Shown: positions 37,601 to 49,400 of the stretch, in pieces
How positions within the stretch are numbered: position 1 is the first letter of the stretch
How the letters are laid out: each line of letters begins with the position of its first letter
Assembly (NCBI RefSeq): GCF_964340395.1
Contig: NC_135549.1
Span: 20,586,342 to 20,650,341 of the forward strand
Origin: Glandiceps talaboti
Taxonomy: Eukaryota > Hemichordata > Enteropneusta > Spengelidae
Length of the DNA: 64,000 nucleotides
Direction: 5' to 3'
Position numbers and translations under genes: made by a program
Notes under the pieces: generated by a model
Seen by the model: the letters and a program-made list of their open reading frames with translations, nothing else
The model's database searches: none
Told to the model about the DNA's origin: nothing

Positions 37601-40600
37601 CCATCTTCTGATAATGCCACTTCTAAACCTGCTAGCATTTCTGATAATGGTGTAGGGTAGGTGCTAATATTCCAGCTCATGAAAAACTTGCTTCTCCTTT
37701 GCTTTTAAGTCGCGCCACTCTTACTGTTTTATCTTTAATATATCCACTCTCTTTTTCCATCCTTTATTTCACTCTGCTATGTCAAGTATGTATCACTGCT
37801 TAATTCTTGCTCAGCATGCTGTTAATATGTATGGTATATACTTTGTTGTAAAAAAAACATACTGCATGCTTGCAAGTATTAAATCAAGAAAAAGAAAAAA
37901 TTCTCTTCCTTGTAATATCCATATGTAAAAACTGTAATCAAAGTAAAGCACTCCGTGTATGTATTATAATATTACACCGTGTCTATACACAGTAATGGTT
38001 AAGTGAATGCACAGTTTTTAATCTAAAATTGAAAGTCCTTTTCACTTGTAATCAGTTCTAGTAAAAAAAATTCACCATTTTCAAGACTGTCATATTTTTG
38101 ACAGCTTGCATAATATTTTGTTGTGATGTTAAATATTAGTTGTGAATCAGTATACACAGTTTGCGTATTTAACTTTTTCAATTTTTTTTTTCATATCATT
38201 TGATTAATATTGATGTTTGAGTGAGTAATTTTTCTGTATTTCAATGGCAAATTGAATCAGTATGTGCAGCACATTAAATAGTTCAGTGCATTTTTTACAC
38301 TGAGCTCATTAAAGCACAAAATGCTAGCAGTGTTTCTATTGTGTAAAAGTGTTTTGTTACGTAGGGTATTACATGGTAATATATATCCGAATGCTAGCTT
38401 GCATCAGATGTACCAGCAAATATTCACTATTCACTTGTTTTTAAATAAAAATATTGTTGGAATGATACGTGATATCACTCTAGTCTTACTAATCCAACTA
38501 TGTTGTATTGCATACACAGGGATGCAACACCTGATTCTAACACTAACCATATTAACAATAGTATAGATGGTAATACCATGGGGTAGGTAAAACAATCAAC
38601 ATAGTACACTGTGACACCCGCTGTAGTAACTAGTATTTGTTTATTGTGTTGATGTAGTATGTATTGTGTGTAGTAAAGTAGTCTAGATGTTTGTATGATT
38701 TAACCAGGTGGTGTGTGTAGACAGCTTTCCAAACTAAGTAGCTGTAGATAATGTTAAAGAAAAAAATCTATTTCTTGTATGCCTGTACTGTGATTCATAA
38801 TTTTATGAAATTATCGGCTATCATTCTTCAGTAATACTAATAGAAATATTCCTCAAAATGTCATCCTTAGATAAAATGAAATAAGATACCGACATACAAG
38901 AAACAGATTTGTTTGATGTACTTTACAGTAGATTAGTGTTCATATCAATTTATGCATGAAATATACTATTATTAGAATTTTTCTATAGATATTTCTATCA
39001 TTTATGTTATTCTCTATATTATGTATCATTATGTGCATACATACATGCATGCAATTCTTTTTTCTATGGTTTAGATATTTTTTAATTTAGATGAATAATA
39101 ATTTTAGAAATATTAAAATAATTTCCTTGTGTGGAATATTACGACATTATTCTTATCTATCATAAATCATGTTTATTATTGATTGGTAGGGAGGGGCTAG
39201 GATAACGTTTTATTTATGTTTTATAGATATTTTGATTTATTGATGCGTTGTGATAAGTATGTTATGTTGTAGTTATACATTGTACATTTCTGTTTCACAA
39301 TTTATGGCAGAGGAAATATCAAACATGACAAGAATTATTGCTGTGATATATGTATGCAATTTATTGTATCGCTACAGCACGGTATTTGTGTTTGATACAT
39401 AGGCACAATGATGGAAATTATGACTATAACATTTGACTGATATTCAATTTCTACTGTTCAAATGTCATTTTAGAATATATATAATCAGCTATCAATTCTT
39501 ATCAAATCAGAAAAATGATTATGTTTATTCATCAACTAAAGTATTCGATATTCTAATTCCATATAGAAATTTGTATTCTATTTGTACAATGTGTTTATCA
39601 TGTGATCATATCCGTGAAATTCATTAAAACATTTACCTAATTTAATCCTCTGTTTTTGTTGTGAATATTGCTAAATTTACATGTTCAGTGGAACCTATTA
39701 GATTTTTTCCCCCCACATCATTTGCTCTAATTTTCTCTTAATTGGTTCATTCTTAATTTTATTATATTATTGGTAATTCTTTCATGTATTATTATATGTA
39801 TCTAAAATTCTACACATTGTAAAACAAAATGTGGACCAATAGTAGTTTGAAATATGTATTTTTTTATATTTTTACAGAGGAGCTGACCCCAACTATCCAG
39901 ACATGTCGAAACACAACAACTGGATGTCAAAATGTCTTACACCTGCAATCTACACTAAGCTGAGCAAAGAGAAGACATCGTCCGGTTTCTCCTTAGACCA
40001 GGCTATACAGACCGGTGTTGACAACCCAGGCCATCCATTTATCATGACTGTTGGTATGGTAGCTGGAGATGAAGATTCCTACGTCAAATTTGCTGATCTC
40101 TTTGATCCTGTTATTGATGGTCGTTTCAATGGCTATAAGAAGGATGCAAAACACAAGACAGATCTCAACCCAGAGCATCTCTGCGGAGGCGATGATCTAG
40201 ATCCTAACTATGTGCTTTCGTCCAGAGTTCGTACAGGTCGCAGCATCCGTGGATATGCACTTCCACCTCAGTGCAACAGAGCAGAGAGAAGAGATGTTGA
40301 AAAGATTGTGACAGACGCCTTAGACGGTCTTGATGGGCCACTTAAAGGCACATACTATCCACTCGCTGGTATGTCAGATGAACAGCAAGAAAAGTTAATA
40401 GAAGACCACTTCTTATTTGACAAACCAGTATCTCCACTCCTACTTGCATCAAGAATGGCTCGTGACTGGCCTGACGCACGTGGTATCTGGCATAATGACG
40501 ATAAGAATTTCTTGGTCTGGGTAAACGAGGAAGATCACACTAGAGTCATTTCCATGCAGCAGGGTGGAGACATGAAAGCTGTATTCACTCGATTCTGTGA

Positions 40601-43310
40601 TGGTTTGAACAAAGTAGAGAAGGCAATCAAGGAGAAGGGTTATGAATTTATGTGGAATCAACATCTTGGATACGTTCTGACCTGTCCATCCAACCTTGGC
40701 ACTGGTCTTCGTGCAGGCGTACATGTCAAATTACCCAATCTTGCCAAGCATGACAAGTTCAGTAAAGTCCTTGAAGCACTTCGTCTTCAGAAACGTGGTA
40801 CTGGAGGTGTAGATACAGAATCAACTGATGGTGTCTTCGATATCTCCAATCTTGATCGTCTTGGCAAATCTGAAGTTAAGCTGGTGCAGTTGGTTGTTGA
40901 TGGTGTCAAGCTGCTTGTTGAGATGGAAAAGGCTCTTGAAAAGGGAGAATCAATCGACGATCTTGTTCCAGGTGCCAAAAAGGATCCAGAACTTGAAGGT
41001 TATCCTGACCTATCCAAACACACCAACCATATGGCAAACTGCATGACACCTCACATCTACAAGCTCCTGAAAGATAAGAAAACACCAAAGGGATTCAGTC
41101 TTGAGCAAGTCATTCGTACAGGCGTTTTGAATCCTGGCCATCCCTTCATCATGACCGTTGGATGTGTTGCCGGTGACGAAGAAAGCTACGAGACCTTTGC
41201 TGAAATATTTGATCCTGTCATCGATGCTCGTCACGGTGGTTATCCCAGGGATGCCAAGCACAAGACAGATCTAAACCCTGATAATCTGAAAGGTGAGGGC
41301 GTATTTGACGAGAAGTACGTCTTGTCATCTCGTGTCCGTACTGGACGCAGCATCCGAGGATTAGCACTTCCACCTTTGACCGGTAAAGAAGACAGGAAAG
41401 AAGTTGAAAGGATCACTACTGAAGCACTTGCTAAACTTGACGGCCCTCTGAAGGGTACTTATTATCCGTTAGAAGGAATGACAGCTGAGACCCAGGATAA
41501 ACTTATAGAAGATCATTTCCTGTTTGATAAACCAGTCTCACCACTTCTTACTGCCTCCAATATGCACACTGACTGGCCAGAAGCCCGTGGTATATGGCAC
41601 AACGAGGAGAAGAACTTCCTTGTTTGGGTCAATGAAGAAGATCATACCCGTGTTATCTCAATGCAGAAAGGTGGCAACATGAAGGAAGTGTTTACACGCT
41701 TTTGTGATGGTTTGAACAAAGTAGAAAATGCCATTAAGGAAGAGGGCAAGGAATTCATGCACAATGACCATCTGGGATATGTCCTCACCTGTCCTTCAAA
41801 TCTTGGTACAGGGCTTCGTGCTGGTGTTCATGTCAAGTTACCCAATTTGAGTAAAAATGATAAGTTTGATGATATCCTATCAGCCCTGCGACTGCAAAAA
41901 CGTGGTACTGGCGGAGTTGACACTGCTTCTACAGATGGTACCTTTGATGTATCCAATGCTGATCGATTGGGCTTTTCAGAAGTTGAGTTGGTTCAAGGTG
42001 TGATAGATGGCGTCAATCTTCTCGTTGAGATGGAGAAGAAATTAGAGAGCAATGAATCAATTGAAGATCTGTATCCAGATTCAATGAAAGCTAAGAAAGC
42101 TGTCGAAGTTTTCAGTAGTAACTATCCAGATCTTTCTAAGCACAACAACTGGATGGCAAAGTGTTTAACGGAAGACATCTACAACCAAATTAAAGACAAG
42201 AAGACACCAAACGGATACTCCATCGATGAAGCCATCCAGACTGGTGTTGACAATCCTGGCCATCCATTCATAATGACAGTAGGCTGTGTAGCTGGTGATG
42301 AAGAGAGCTATGACACCTTCGCTCCATTATTTGATCCAATTATTGATGGACGTCATGGCGGCTATGGTAAGGATGCCACGCACAAGACCGATCTGAATGC
42401 AGATAATCTTAAAGGTGATGGCCTCCTAGATGAAGAGTTTGTGCTCTCATCCAGAGTACGAACTGGTCGTAGTGTCCGTGGATATGCACTACCACCATTT
42501 TGTGATAGAGCTGAGCGGAGGGCAATTGAGAGGCTTGGCGTAAATGCCTTAGCATCACTTGATGGTCCATTGAAGGGTAAATACTATCCACTGAAGGGTA
42601 TGACAGAAAAGGAGCAAGATGCCCTGATTGAGGACCATTTCCTGTTTGACAAACCAGTCTCTCCCCTTCTTCTGTCATCCAACATGGCTCGCGACTGGCC
42701 TGATGCACGTGGTATTTGGCACAACAACGATAAGAATTTCCTTGTGTGGGTAAATGAAGAAGATCATTATAGAGTCATCTCCATGGAAAAGGGAGGCAAC
42801 ATGAAGAGAGTATTCACTCGCTTCTGTGATGGTTTGAAAAAGGTAGAAGACTCCATCAAGAAAGCTGGCAAGGAATTCATGTGGAATGAGCATCTAGGTT
42901 ACGTCCTAACCTGTCCATCTAACTTAGGTACTGGTCTGCGTGGTGGCGTTCATGTCAAACTCGTCAACTTATGCAAGCATGACAAGTTCTCTGAAATCTT
43001 GGATAACCTTCGGCTGCAAAAACGTGGTACAGGTGGTGTTGACACAGCATCCACTGACGGTACTTTCGATATCTCCAATGCTGATCGTCTGGGCTACTCT
43101 GAAGTTGAACTAGTGCAGATGGTCATCAATGGAGTCAGTCTGCTTGTTAAGATGGAGAAGAAACTGATTGCTGGTGAATCTATCGACAGCCTTATCCCAG
43201 CAGAGAAGATTAAGAATGCTGATGATGTGAAGTTGGAAGATGAAGCAGCAGAGCCGGCTGCAGAAGCACCAGCAGAACCAGCAGTGGAAGAACAGCAAGC
43301 TGCCGAATAA
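28635..43310 (+). CDS. Flagellar creatine kinase with three kinase domains
   Basis: Transfers phosphate between phosphocreatine and ADP; the three-domain form works in sperm flagella as one end of the phosphocreatine shuttle. Six exons (28635-28665, 29483-29492, 31940-31960, 37483-37656, 38520-38582, 39878-43310) join in frame to 1243 residues. The start MGCGGSK offers Gly2 for myristoylation and Cys3 for palmitoylation, as known for sea urchin sperm creatine kinase. Residues about 8-105 are a Ser/Asn/Pro/Lys-rich, probably disordered linker. Domains span about 105-472, 474-845 and 847-1207. Each has NEEDH and the active-site [10 protein letters not shown] with reactive Cys at 369, 738 and 1112. 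The tail (about 1208-1243) is Ala/Glu/Pro-rich and acidic. All three domains look intact; domain 2 is the most divergent. It converges with the NUAK gene downstream. The first four small exons are inferred from splice signals and phase. Confidence 0.93.
29483..29492 (+). CDS. Flagellar creatine kinase 10-nt microexon
   Basis: Ten bases between a good acceptor (tttattgcag) and a consensus donor (gtaagt). It takes the frame from phase 1 to phase 2, which is exactly what is needed to join exon 1 to the later exons. Encodes Gly-Met-Pro plus two bases. Real if the gene model is right; not proven without transcripts. Confidence 0.6.
31940..31960 (+). CDS. Flagellar creatine kinase 21-nt cassette exon
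   Basis: Acceptor ccttacag, donor GG/gtaggt. Completes Asn and then reads SNADAAG. Phase 2 on both sides and seven codons long, so it can be skipped without breaking the frame. Confidence 0.65.
33388..33798. mobile_element. Candidate inverted-repeat element, about 410 bp
   Basis: CACAAGCTCAA followed by an imperfect match to GCGAAC at the left end is mirrored by the reverse complement at the right end (TTGAGCTTGTG near 33783-33793). Only about 25 bp of terminal inversion with mismatches, and no clear target duplication. Confidence 0.4.
34789..35150. mobile_element. 362-bp miniature transposon with long inverted repeats, TA-flanked
   Basis: The left arm (CTCAGTTACCCAG, GAGACCACCC, GAGAGTCTGGGG) and the reverse complement of the right arm (CTCGGTTACCCAG, GTGACCACCC, AAGAGTCTGGGG) match over more than 75 bp, and similarity continues further in. 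TA dinucleotides flank both ends (34787-34788, 35151-35152), as in Tc1/mariner-type elements. Non-coding; lies in creatine kinase intron 3. Confidence 0.75.
35954..36234 (+). repeat. Three tandem copies of a 96-98-bp unit
   Basis: Copies start at 35954, 36050 and 36148. Each has AATAAATATRTAAATCA, CATAAAAATAAACATG or similar, AGTAATTGRCAGTCAA and a GGTC-TGAAGT end. Copies differ at several positions, so the duplication is not recent. Confidence 0.85.
37483..37656 (+). CDS. Flagellar creatine kinase 174-nt linker exon
   Basis: Acceptor cttgcag, donor GG/gtaggt; 58 codons, phase 2 both sides. Encodes [18 protein letters not shown] and further Ser/Pro/Asn/Lys-rich sequence ([16 protein letters not shown]), low-complexity and probably disordered, with many possible phosphorylation sites. 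Confidence 0.8.
38520..38582 (+). CDS. Flagellar creatine kinase 63-nt linker exon
   Basis: Acceptor tacacag, donor GG/gtaggt; 21 codons, phase 2 both sides. Encodes [18 protein letters not shown], an Asn/Asp/Thr-rich extension of the linker. Confidence 0.72.
39878..43310 (+). CDS. Flagellar creatine kinase main exon: three kinase domains, acidic tail
   Basis: One uninterrupted 3433-base exon after a T-rich acceptor (tttttacag), ending with TAA. It starts [15 protein letters not shown], and each domain opens with a related YPD(M/L)SKH motif. Repeated marks are [52 protein letters not shown] and [10 protein letters not shown]. The order and spacing (active cysteines 369 and 374 residues apart) show tandem duplication of a whole creatine kinase unit. 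Arginine kinase is excluded by the creatine-kinase-type flexible loop and overall identity. Confidence 0.98.
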
Positions 43311-45520
43311 TAAAACTCATCTCAGCACTTCATGTGGCTTTTGATCAGATAGTCAGCCTAATTTGTATCCGCCATCAACAGAGTACATATCCTAAATGCT
43401 TTTGTGCCTTTTTTTTCGTTGGTTTTGACAATCAGATCAAAGTACATGTAATAAATTCTAGCATACAACAAAATTTACATTTCTTTGAGTGTGTAATGAC
43501 AGTATTATAATTATCACAGGTTAGAAGAAACACCGATATAATCAAAGTGACTTTAATAGTCACGACATACTACCTATCTGATAGGACATTGAATAATTCA
43601 TAGTTTTGGGACAATTATCCAATTTTTACCCCCTAATTACCCGTTTGTGAGATACTAGTAGTATTTGTCCGTTGTGTTTTAGTTTTTATTACGCTAGTCA
43701 AACAGTTTAATTACATATGCAATGATGTGGTCACACAAAGTAAACAAGACCAGGGTATAAAACTATGTACCCTTATTTTGTCCATTTTCTTGTATCAATA
43801 TTGACACATGCATGGAAAGCATGGAAGCAAATTCACGTTTAAAGTAATATCCCTTTAATGAATGTGTCTTTTTCTATTTTCATCGTGCAAAACATCGTTA
43901 TTTTGTGTAAAATATCATTGCACCCCAAGACAGGTATATGACAAAATACTGTATTTCCTCCATGAATGCCAATATATCTTACCATTTGGATGAGTGTATG
44001 AAAAATGTAAAAAAAAAAACCACATGGGTACCTACATGGGTATAATGAAAAGATAGAAAACCCACATGGGTGTATCATTACCACATGGGTCATTTAAAAT
44101 ATCATGACTGTCATAGGTGTGTGAAAATAAACCACCTAATCTGTTGGGCTTGTGAAACTACCGAGCACCCACGTTGGTACTTTGAAATGTGGACTAGCTC
44201 AAATTTTACAAATGCATATTAAACAACACCCACATGGGTATTTAACAGATATTTGCATTCACCTAAAAAATTGATCATTACAATGGCAAATCAACACGCA
44301 GTGTAATTTTTATTTTTTAGATTGAATCCTTTTGTCCAAAAAAGGTTTTGCCAATTTCTGGACAGTGCTTGGTGCTATTATTATTCAGTGCATATTTGTA
44401 TTTACAAATACGATATACCGGTAAATGAGATTGGAAGAGTTGGTCACTGGGAGAGCTTTATTTTAATGATATAGCCCACCTTGACCCCAGTCCCTAGTGG
44501 ATACCATAGTCACAACTGCCAATTACTGTCCAAGGCTGTTTGTTTATTTCATTACATGTGTGTATATTTCAGTGCCTACCATTTTGTAGTGATTTTTTAA
44601 ATTATTGTATTGTTTCTGTGACAACAATTTTAAAAAAACTAACAGTTTTTTTTTTACCAGTGTACATAGAAATGTTTAAATGTACAGAAATGCCAAATGA
44701 AGTGATTGCATGATCACAGCTTTTGCCAAATATTATCTACATTAGCTGAAATGCACCACAATATTTCATTATGATGAAATGTACATAATGCCTGATTACA
44801 TGTTAGCATTTTCCATTTTACAAAATGTAATGAATTTGAAAAGAAATCTTCATGAAGATGTGATTTTTATCAAAACAGAATACTAACATGTAGGAGTTTT
44901 AGCAGCTTTTGTGATGTAATTTACATTCTTTATTTTTGTGTGACATTCCATAACTTTGTTTCACTTTTTTTTTGCTTTTTCACAGCCTAATATTAGGGTT
45001 GTTGTTTTCCTCATGCTATTACAATTTGCCTAACTTTCCATTTTGCACAGTATATATTGTGCATGGGAAATTTATATATATTTTTGTGTGTGTGAATCAG
45101 ACTTATACTATACTTACAAAGGAGAATTCTCCCCCCTCTAAAGAATTTGTGTATGTGTTTGTTCTGGGGGTGTGTGTCTATTTTTATATACCCTTTGGTT
45201 CCCGTGACGATGACAGGACCAAAGCGTTCCAAATTCAGAAACCGTCCATGCTTTATTAGATTAGTTGGAAGAAGAAAAAAACCAGAAGATATCTTGGAAA
45301 ATTTGTATCTGTTTGTACAAAACCATCTTTTCCATCTCCTATGGATTTGTAAATAATATATATTGAATAAGGATTTTTATTTTGGAATCCTACTACTGAA
45401 ACTTTTAACTGCTTTTAAAAAAAAAGGAGTGATGTTATTTCCAAAAATGTATAAAATATCTGTTCTTGTTAACAGTTTATACAAAAAAGACAAAAAAGCA
45501 ATAAACAAGCGTGTGTAACT
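43311..45520 (+). other. Probable 3' UTR of the flagellar creatine kinase
   Basis: No coding signal. AATAAA occurs at 43450-43455, about 140 bases after the stop, and at 45500-45505. Either could end the transcript, giving a short or a 2.2-kb 3' UTR. The segment carries a cluster of five ACATGGGT motifs between 44022 and 44240. Confidence 0.45.
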
Positions 45521-46418
45521 TCATAAAGAGAATTCTGTCTGAAGAAGTTGACATAAAGAGAGGAGTGGTGTGTTTGGTCGGTTCATTATGAATGTCATTG
45601 TCAGTATCAGCTGTAGTTGAAATTGGTGGCCATCCATTAGCTAGGTCTTAGTTGAATAGCGCCCTCATGGTGAGATACGAAGAACTGTGACATTTGTTTA
45701 TGGGAAGCAAAATGTGTACAACTTCTTGTGTGGCAATTGTACTCAAGACTCTAATATTACAAGGAATGGCGAGGGCAGTCATGGTATCATTCCTCAAAAT
45801 GATGACAATTTTTATAGAGTTGTTTCTGTCCAAAGTTACTTAATTTGTTTTCAAGGGCGCATGTATCAAACAGTATTTGCAAAAAAAATTTTTAAAAATG
45901 TACAAGTAAGTAGAATAGAATTTGGGTGAAACAAACTTGTCTGACAGTACAGTATAATAAAAAGGTTGGTCCTGAACAAAGAATAATGCATACAATGTAA
46001 TAATAATATGGCTCCACTATCAGTAAGAAGACACCAAATGCGAGATGGTGAAACTCAAATATTCGGCTTCAATCCAGGTTATTGCTAGGGTCAAACGTGT
46101 GTTCTATTCTATCTTAGCATTATCAGTTGGTTTTTCTATGGAAGTTAAACGCGCATACTATTAAAGTATGATATCCATAATTTATAGATTTCATCAACAG
46201 CGCCCTCTGTGACAAGGAAAGATTTCCTATTGTTTTTTTTCTGTAAAGCATGTGACAATGATCGTTTCGTGAATGTAGGTAAGGCCTAACAAAATATTGT
46301 GTGGTTCCGATTAGGCCTAAAGAAAATAATTGCTTGGATCTCAAATTATACTTCCCATTAAACAGTAAACTTTATTTTAACAGATTACAAATGAATGATT
46401 GGTCACATCTGCTAACAT

Positions 46419-46600
46419 ACATACACACATACATACACATACAAACTTACACATGTACATACATACATACACACACACACGCACACATACATACATACAT
46501 ATACAAACTTACACATGTACATACATACATACATACAAACACATACAAACTTACATACAGACAGATATACACAAACTGACATATATACATATACACAAAC
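46419..46600. repeat. (ACAT)n-rich imperfect microsatellite
   Basis: ACAT units broken by ACACAC and ACTTACACATGTAC segments, the latter occurring twice. Generates false His-Thr-Tyr frames. Confidence 0.93.
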
Positions 46601-47081
46601 GTTAGTCATAGTTGATAATTTTAAACATTTATTTTCAATTAAATGTCATGTCATGTCATATCTTGATATTCATATTTCATTCATATTTCTTGAAAATCAT
46701 ACAAATATATTTCAACTTAATATTATAAATGGCACAATATAATTTTATATAATAAGAAATCATGGAAGATATGGAAAGACTTCGAGTTTCTTGTTGCAAA
46801 GCAAAACAAAAGATTTCTTTGTTTGGTGGTTGATGAGGGCGCTAGCAAGAACAAATATGTGTTCCCTGTCACGCTATGGCGGGCACTACACAAAAATTAC
46901 AATTTCATATTTATGTGAAATCATGTCAAAATTACATTTCATATTGTCCAAGAGACTTTGTCCCACAAAATCATTCTTAAGTTCATTTTTATTTGAGGTC
47001 ATGTGATTTATCACAATTGTCAGTAGACTGGTGATGGGTGCACCACAGGGTAGATTTGTCATCATACATGGTTCCAGGAGT

Positions 47082-47456
47082 ATTCTATATGAAGGGTTTG
47101 TCTTCTATTGTTATTTCTGGAAAATTCTATTTGAAGGGATTGTCTTCTATTGTTATTTCTGGAATTCTATTTGAAGGGTTTGTCTTCTATTGTTATTTCT
47201 GGAATTCTATATGAAAGGTTTGTCTTCTACTGTTATTTCTGGAATTCTATTTGAAGGGTTTGTCTTCTATTGTTATTTCTGGATTTCTATTTGAAGGGAT
47301 TGTCTTCTATTGTTATTTCTGGAATTCTATTTGAAGGGTTTGTCTTCTATTGTTATTTCTGGAATTCTATATGAAAGGTTTGTCTTCTATTGTTATTTCT
47401 GGAATTCTATTTGAAGGGTTTGTCTTCTTCTATTGTTAATTCCGGAATTCTATTTA
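47082..47456. repeat. 40-bp minisatellite, nine units with four-unit higher order
   Basis: Each unit reads GAATTCTATTTGAAGGG, then TTTGTCTTCTATTG and TTATTTCTG. Diagnostic variants (GGGA, GGGT, ATGAAAGG, GGGT) recur in the same order with a 160-bp shift: units 2-5 match units 6-9. Confidence 0.95.
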
Positions 47457-48579
47457 AGTGTCTAGTGCCCAAGTATTACTAAAACAAGTGTAGAATGGGT
47501 GTGACAGGGGTTTAGTTAGTTTACACACTGGAGTCTTTCCAAAGATTAAAAAAGAAGACTGTCCACACACCTCACTTGATGGTGTGTATGTTGTAACTTA
47601 TTTATACTGTAAATATTCACACTTATGAAGAACAAAGTTTGGTTTGAGGCTCTATCTGTGGATGTGAATTTGATTGGACAATACTGCCCCCAACGAAAAA
47701 AGAAAGAGAGGAGACAGTGACAGAACGACAAAGATAGATCGATATTGAAAGATTTCAATAATCAATGATGAGTTGATGTACTAAATATCTACAAATTAAC
47801 AAGATCAGGTAATTCTCTAGTCATAAATCTTTCTTTAAAGTACTGTACACTAAATAAACCATTTACTCTATCAAAATAAAAAGTGTTACTGTAACCTACT
47901 TGGCACTAAAAATTGCATTTACCATTAAATGACTGGTCTACATGAGTTACACTAAAAGTCATGGACTCTGTAGATTTCTACAATGGTTGGGAAGAGATGA
48001 TTGTCATCATCAATGCAATGATAGCAATTTGCATTGTAGGGCGCCACCAAGTGGCAAACATTAAAAAAAATAACCAACAGTTGTTTTTTCACAAGTACTG
48101 ACAAAAATATTGCAGCTTCATGCAACACATTCTTAAAACAATAACATTGCACAGTTTTACGACAAAAATATAATTTTTAGCTCTTTGAAAATTCGGCAAG
48201 AAAGGATAATAACTATAATAATAATAAATATTTCTGATGACAATGGAATGTTCGGTGTTGGAGACTTAATTTACATATTAAAGTTGACTTAACAGGTGTT
48301 AATGTGTGTATGCAAATTAAAAGTAAATTCCTAGGGTAGCAATGAAAATATTGCAATGTATGTAATAAGTACACAATGTTTTTTAAAATAAAAATGAAAT
48401 CTACGTTGAGATAGTTATCATATATCTTGCAAAAACAGGCTCCACTATATTTTACACCGTCATCAACAATAGTAATTTATGCAAAATTGTATTTTTTACA
48501 TGTTAATGTAAATTGCACCTGCAAATTTGTTATTTCATCCTAACAAGAACAATTTGGTTGTATTTGAAACTTTGTGATA

Positions 48580-49104
48580 GAGAGGTTTAGATCCATGTAT
48601 CTCTATGTGTTCTGTAAGCATAGCCTCAGTCACGTGATTCGAAGGAAACCCACGCATTCTGTATCAGAAGCGGCTACGTACAAATGACAACCTACACATA
48701 ACTGTAAATATTTGTTAAGATTTTGTCATTTTTCTTCATTTTTCTTTTCTTCGTAATTTTTATATCAAAGTTCGGAAACATAACTGTAAACTAATTGTTC
48801 GGTTTTTCACTTGGGTAGTTGCAGGAAAATGGCAAAAATACTGAGAAATATCAACATGTTTGGAAAACAAAGTCATGTGTTTTGGCCTTCTGGACAGAAG
48901 ATGTCAACGCACGCATGCACATTCCACTGTCTTTCACATTAGTGTTCTGAATGCGTAACTAAACACAATTTTGTACAAGTCATAATGTGTACGCCTGCAC
49001 GATGATGCTCCAGTACACATATGTGTTTGACCGATGTGTGAGGGCGCCCCGTCACGACGTACCTTACAGACTAATATGTATTCAAACATGTATCTAAACC
49101 TCTC
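48580..49104. mobile_element. 525-bp inverted-repeat element flanked by TA
   Basis: The left end GAGAGGTTTAGATCCATGTA and the reverse complement of the right end GAGAGGTTTAGATACATGTT agree at all but two of 20 bases. TA sits directly outside both ends (48578-48579, 49105-49106), suggesting a Tc1/mariner-like target duplication. The inside is unique sequence without a transposase frame. Confidence 0.72.
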
Positions 49105-49400
49105 TAATATCACAAGAACTATCTTATGGCTATGAACATTGAAAATTCCTTTTCTACTGATAAATGAACACAATGACAGAACACTTAATTTTTAGGGGGA
49201 ATAAAATTTGTTCAATCAACGTTCTATTTATGAAATGTGAACCACATATCTCAAATTGAAACTTTATAATTGGTGTTTCATAGCCAAACATAAGAAAACC
49301 CCAACCCCATGTTCCAAAATTTGCACCTTGGAGTTTTGATGGCAGGTATAAAACATGGATTCTTTGTCACAGCGATGAATACTATCTGTTCAGGATGGGA

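Larger units (their letters stand above)
28666..39877 (+). other. Creatine kinase introns 1-5
   Basis: Introns of 817, 2447, 5522, 863 and 1295 bp separate the small N-terminal exons. They carry a G/T-rich run near 33130, two inverted-repeat elements (33388-33798 and 34789-35150) and a three-copy 96-98-bp repeat (35954-36234). I saw no further exon with the GG/gtaggt donor shared by exons 3-5. Confidence 0.7.
45521..49400. other. Convergent intergenic region, including NUAK 3' UTR
   Basis: No gene recognised. It holds an ACAT-type microsatellite (46419-46600), a 40-bp minisatellite (47082-47456) and a TA-flanked element (48580-49104). The NUAK transcript must end here on the minus strand. 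Candidate TTTATT (AATAAA in reverse) sites near 46988, 46628 and 46371 lie over 2 kb from the stop, so the true end is unclear. Confidence 0.6.

Noticed and set aside
40449-43298. Several antisense open frames across the creatine kinase exon
   Set aside because: Shadows of the strongly coding opposite strand.
47082-47456. CRISPR-like array
   Set aside because: Units are contiguous tandem copies with no unique spacers, in an animal genome.
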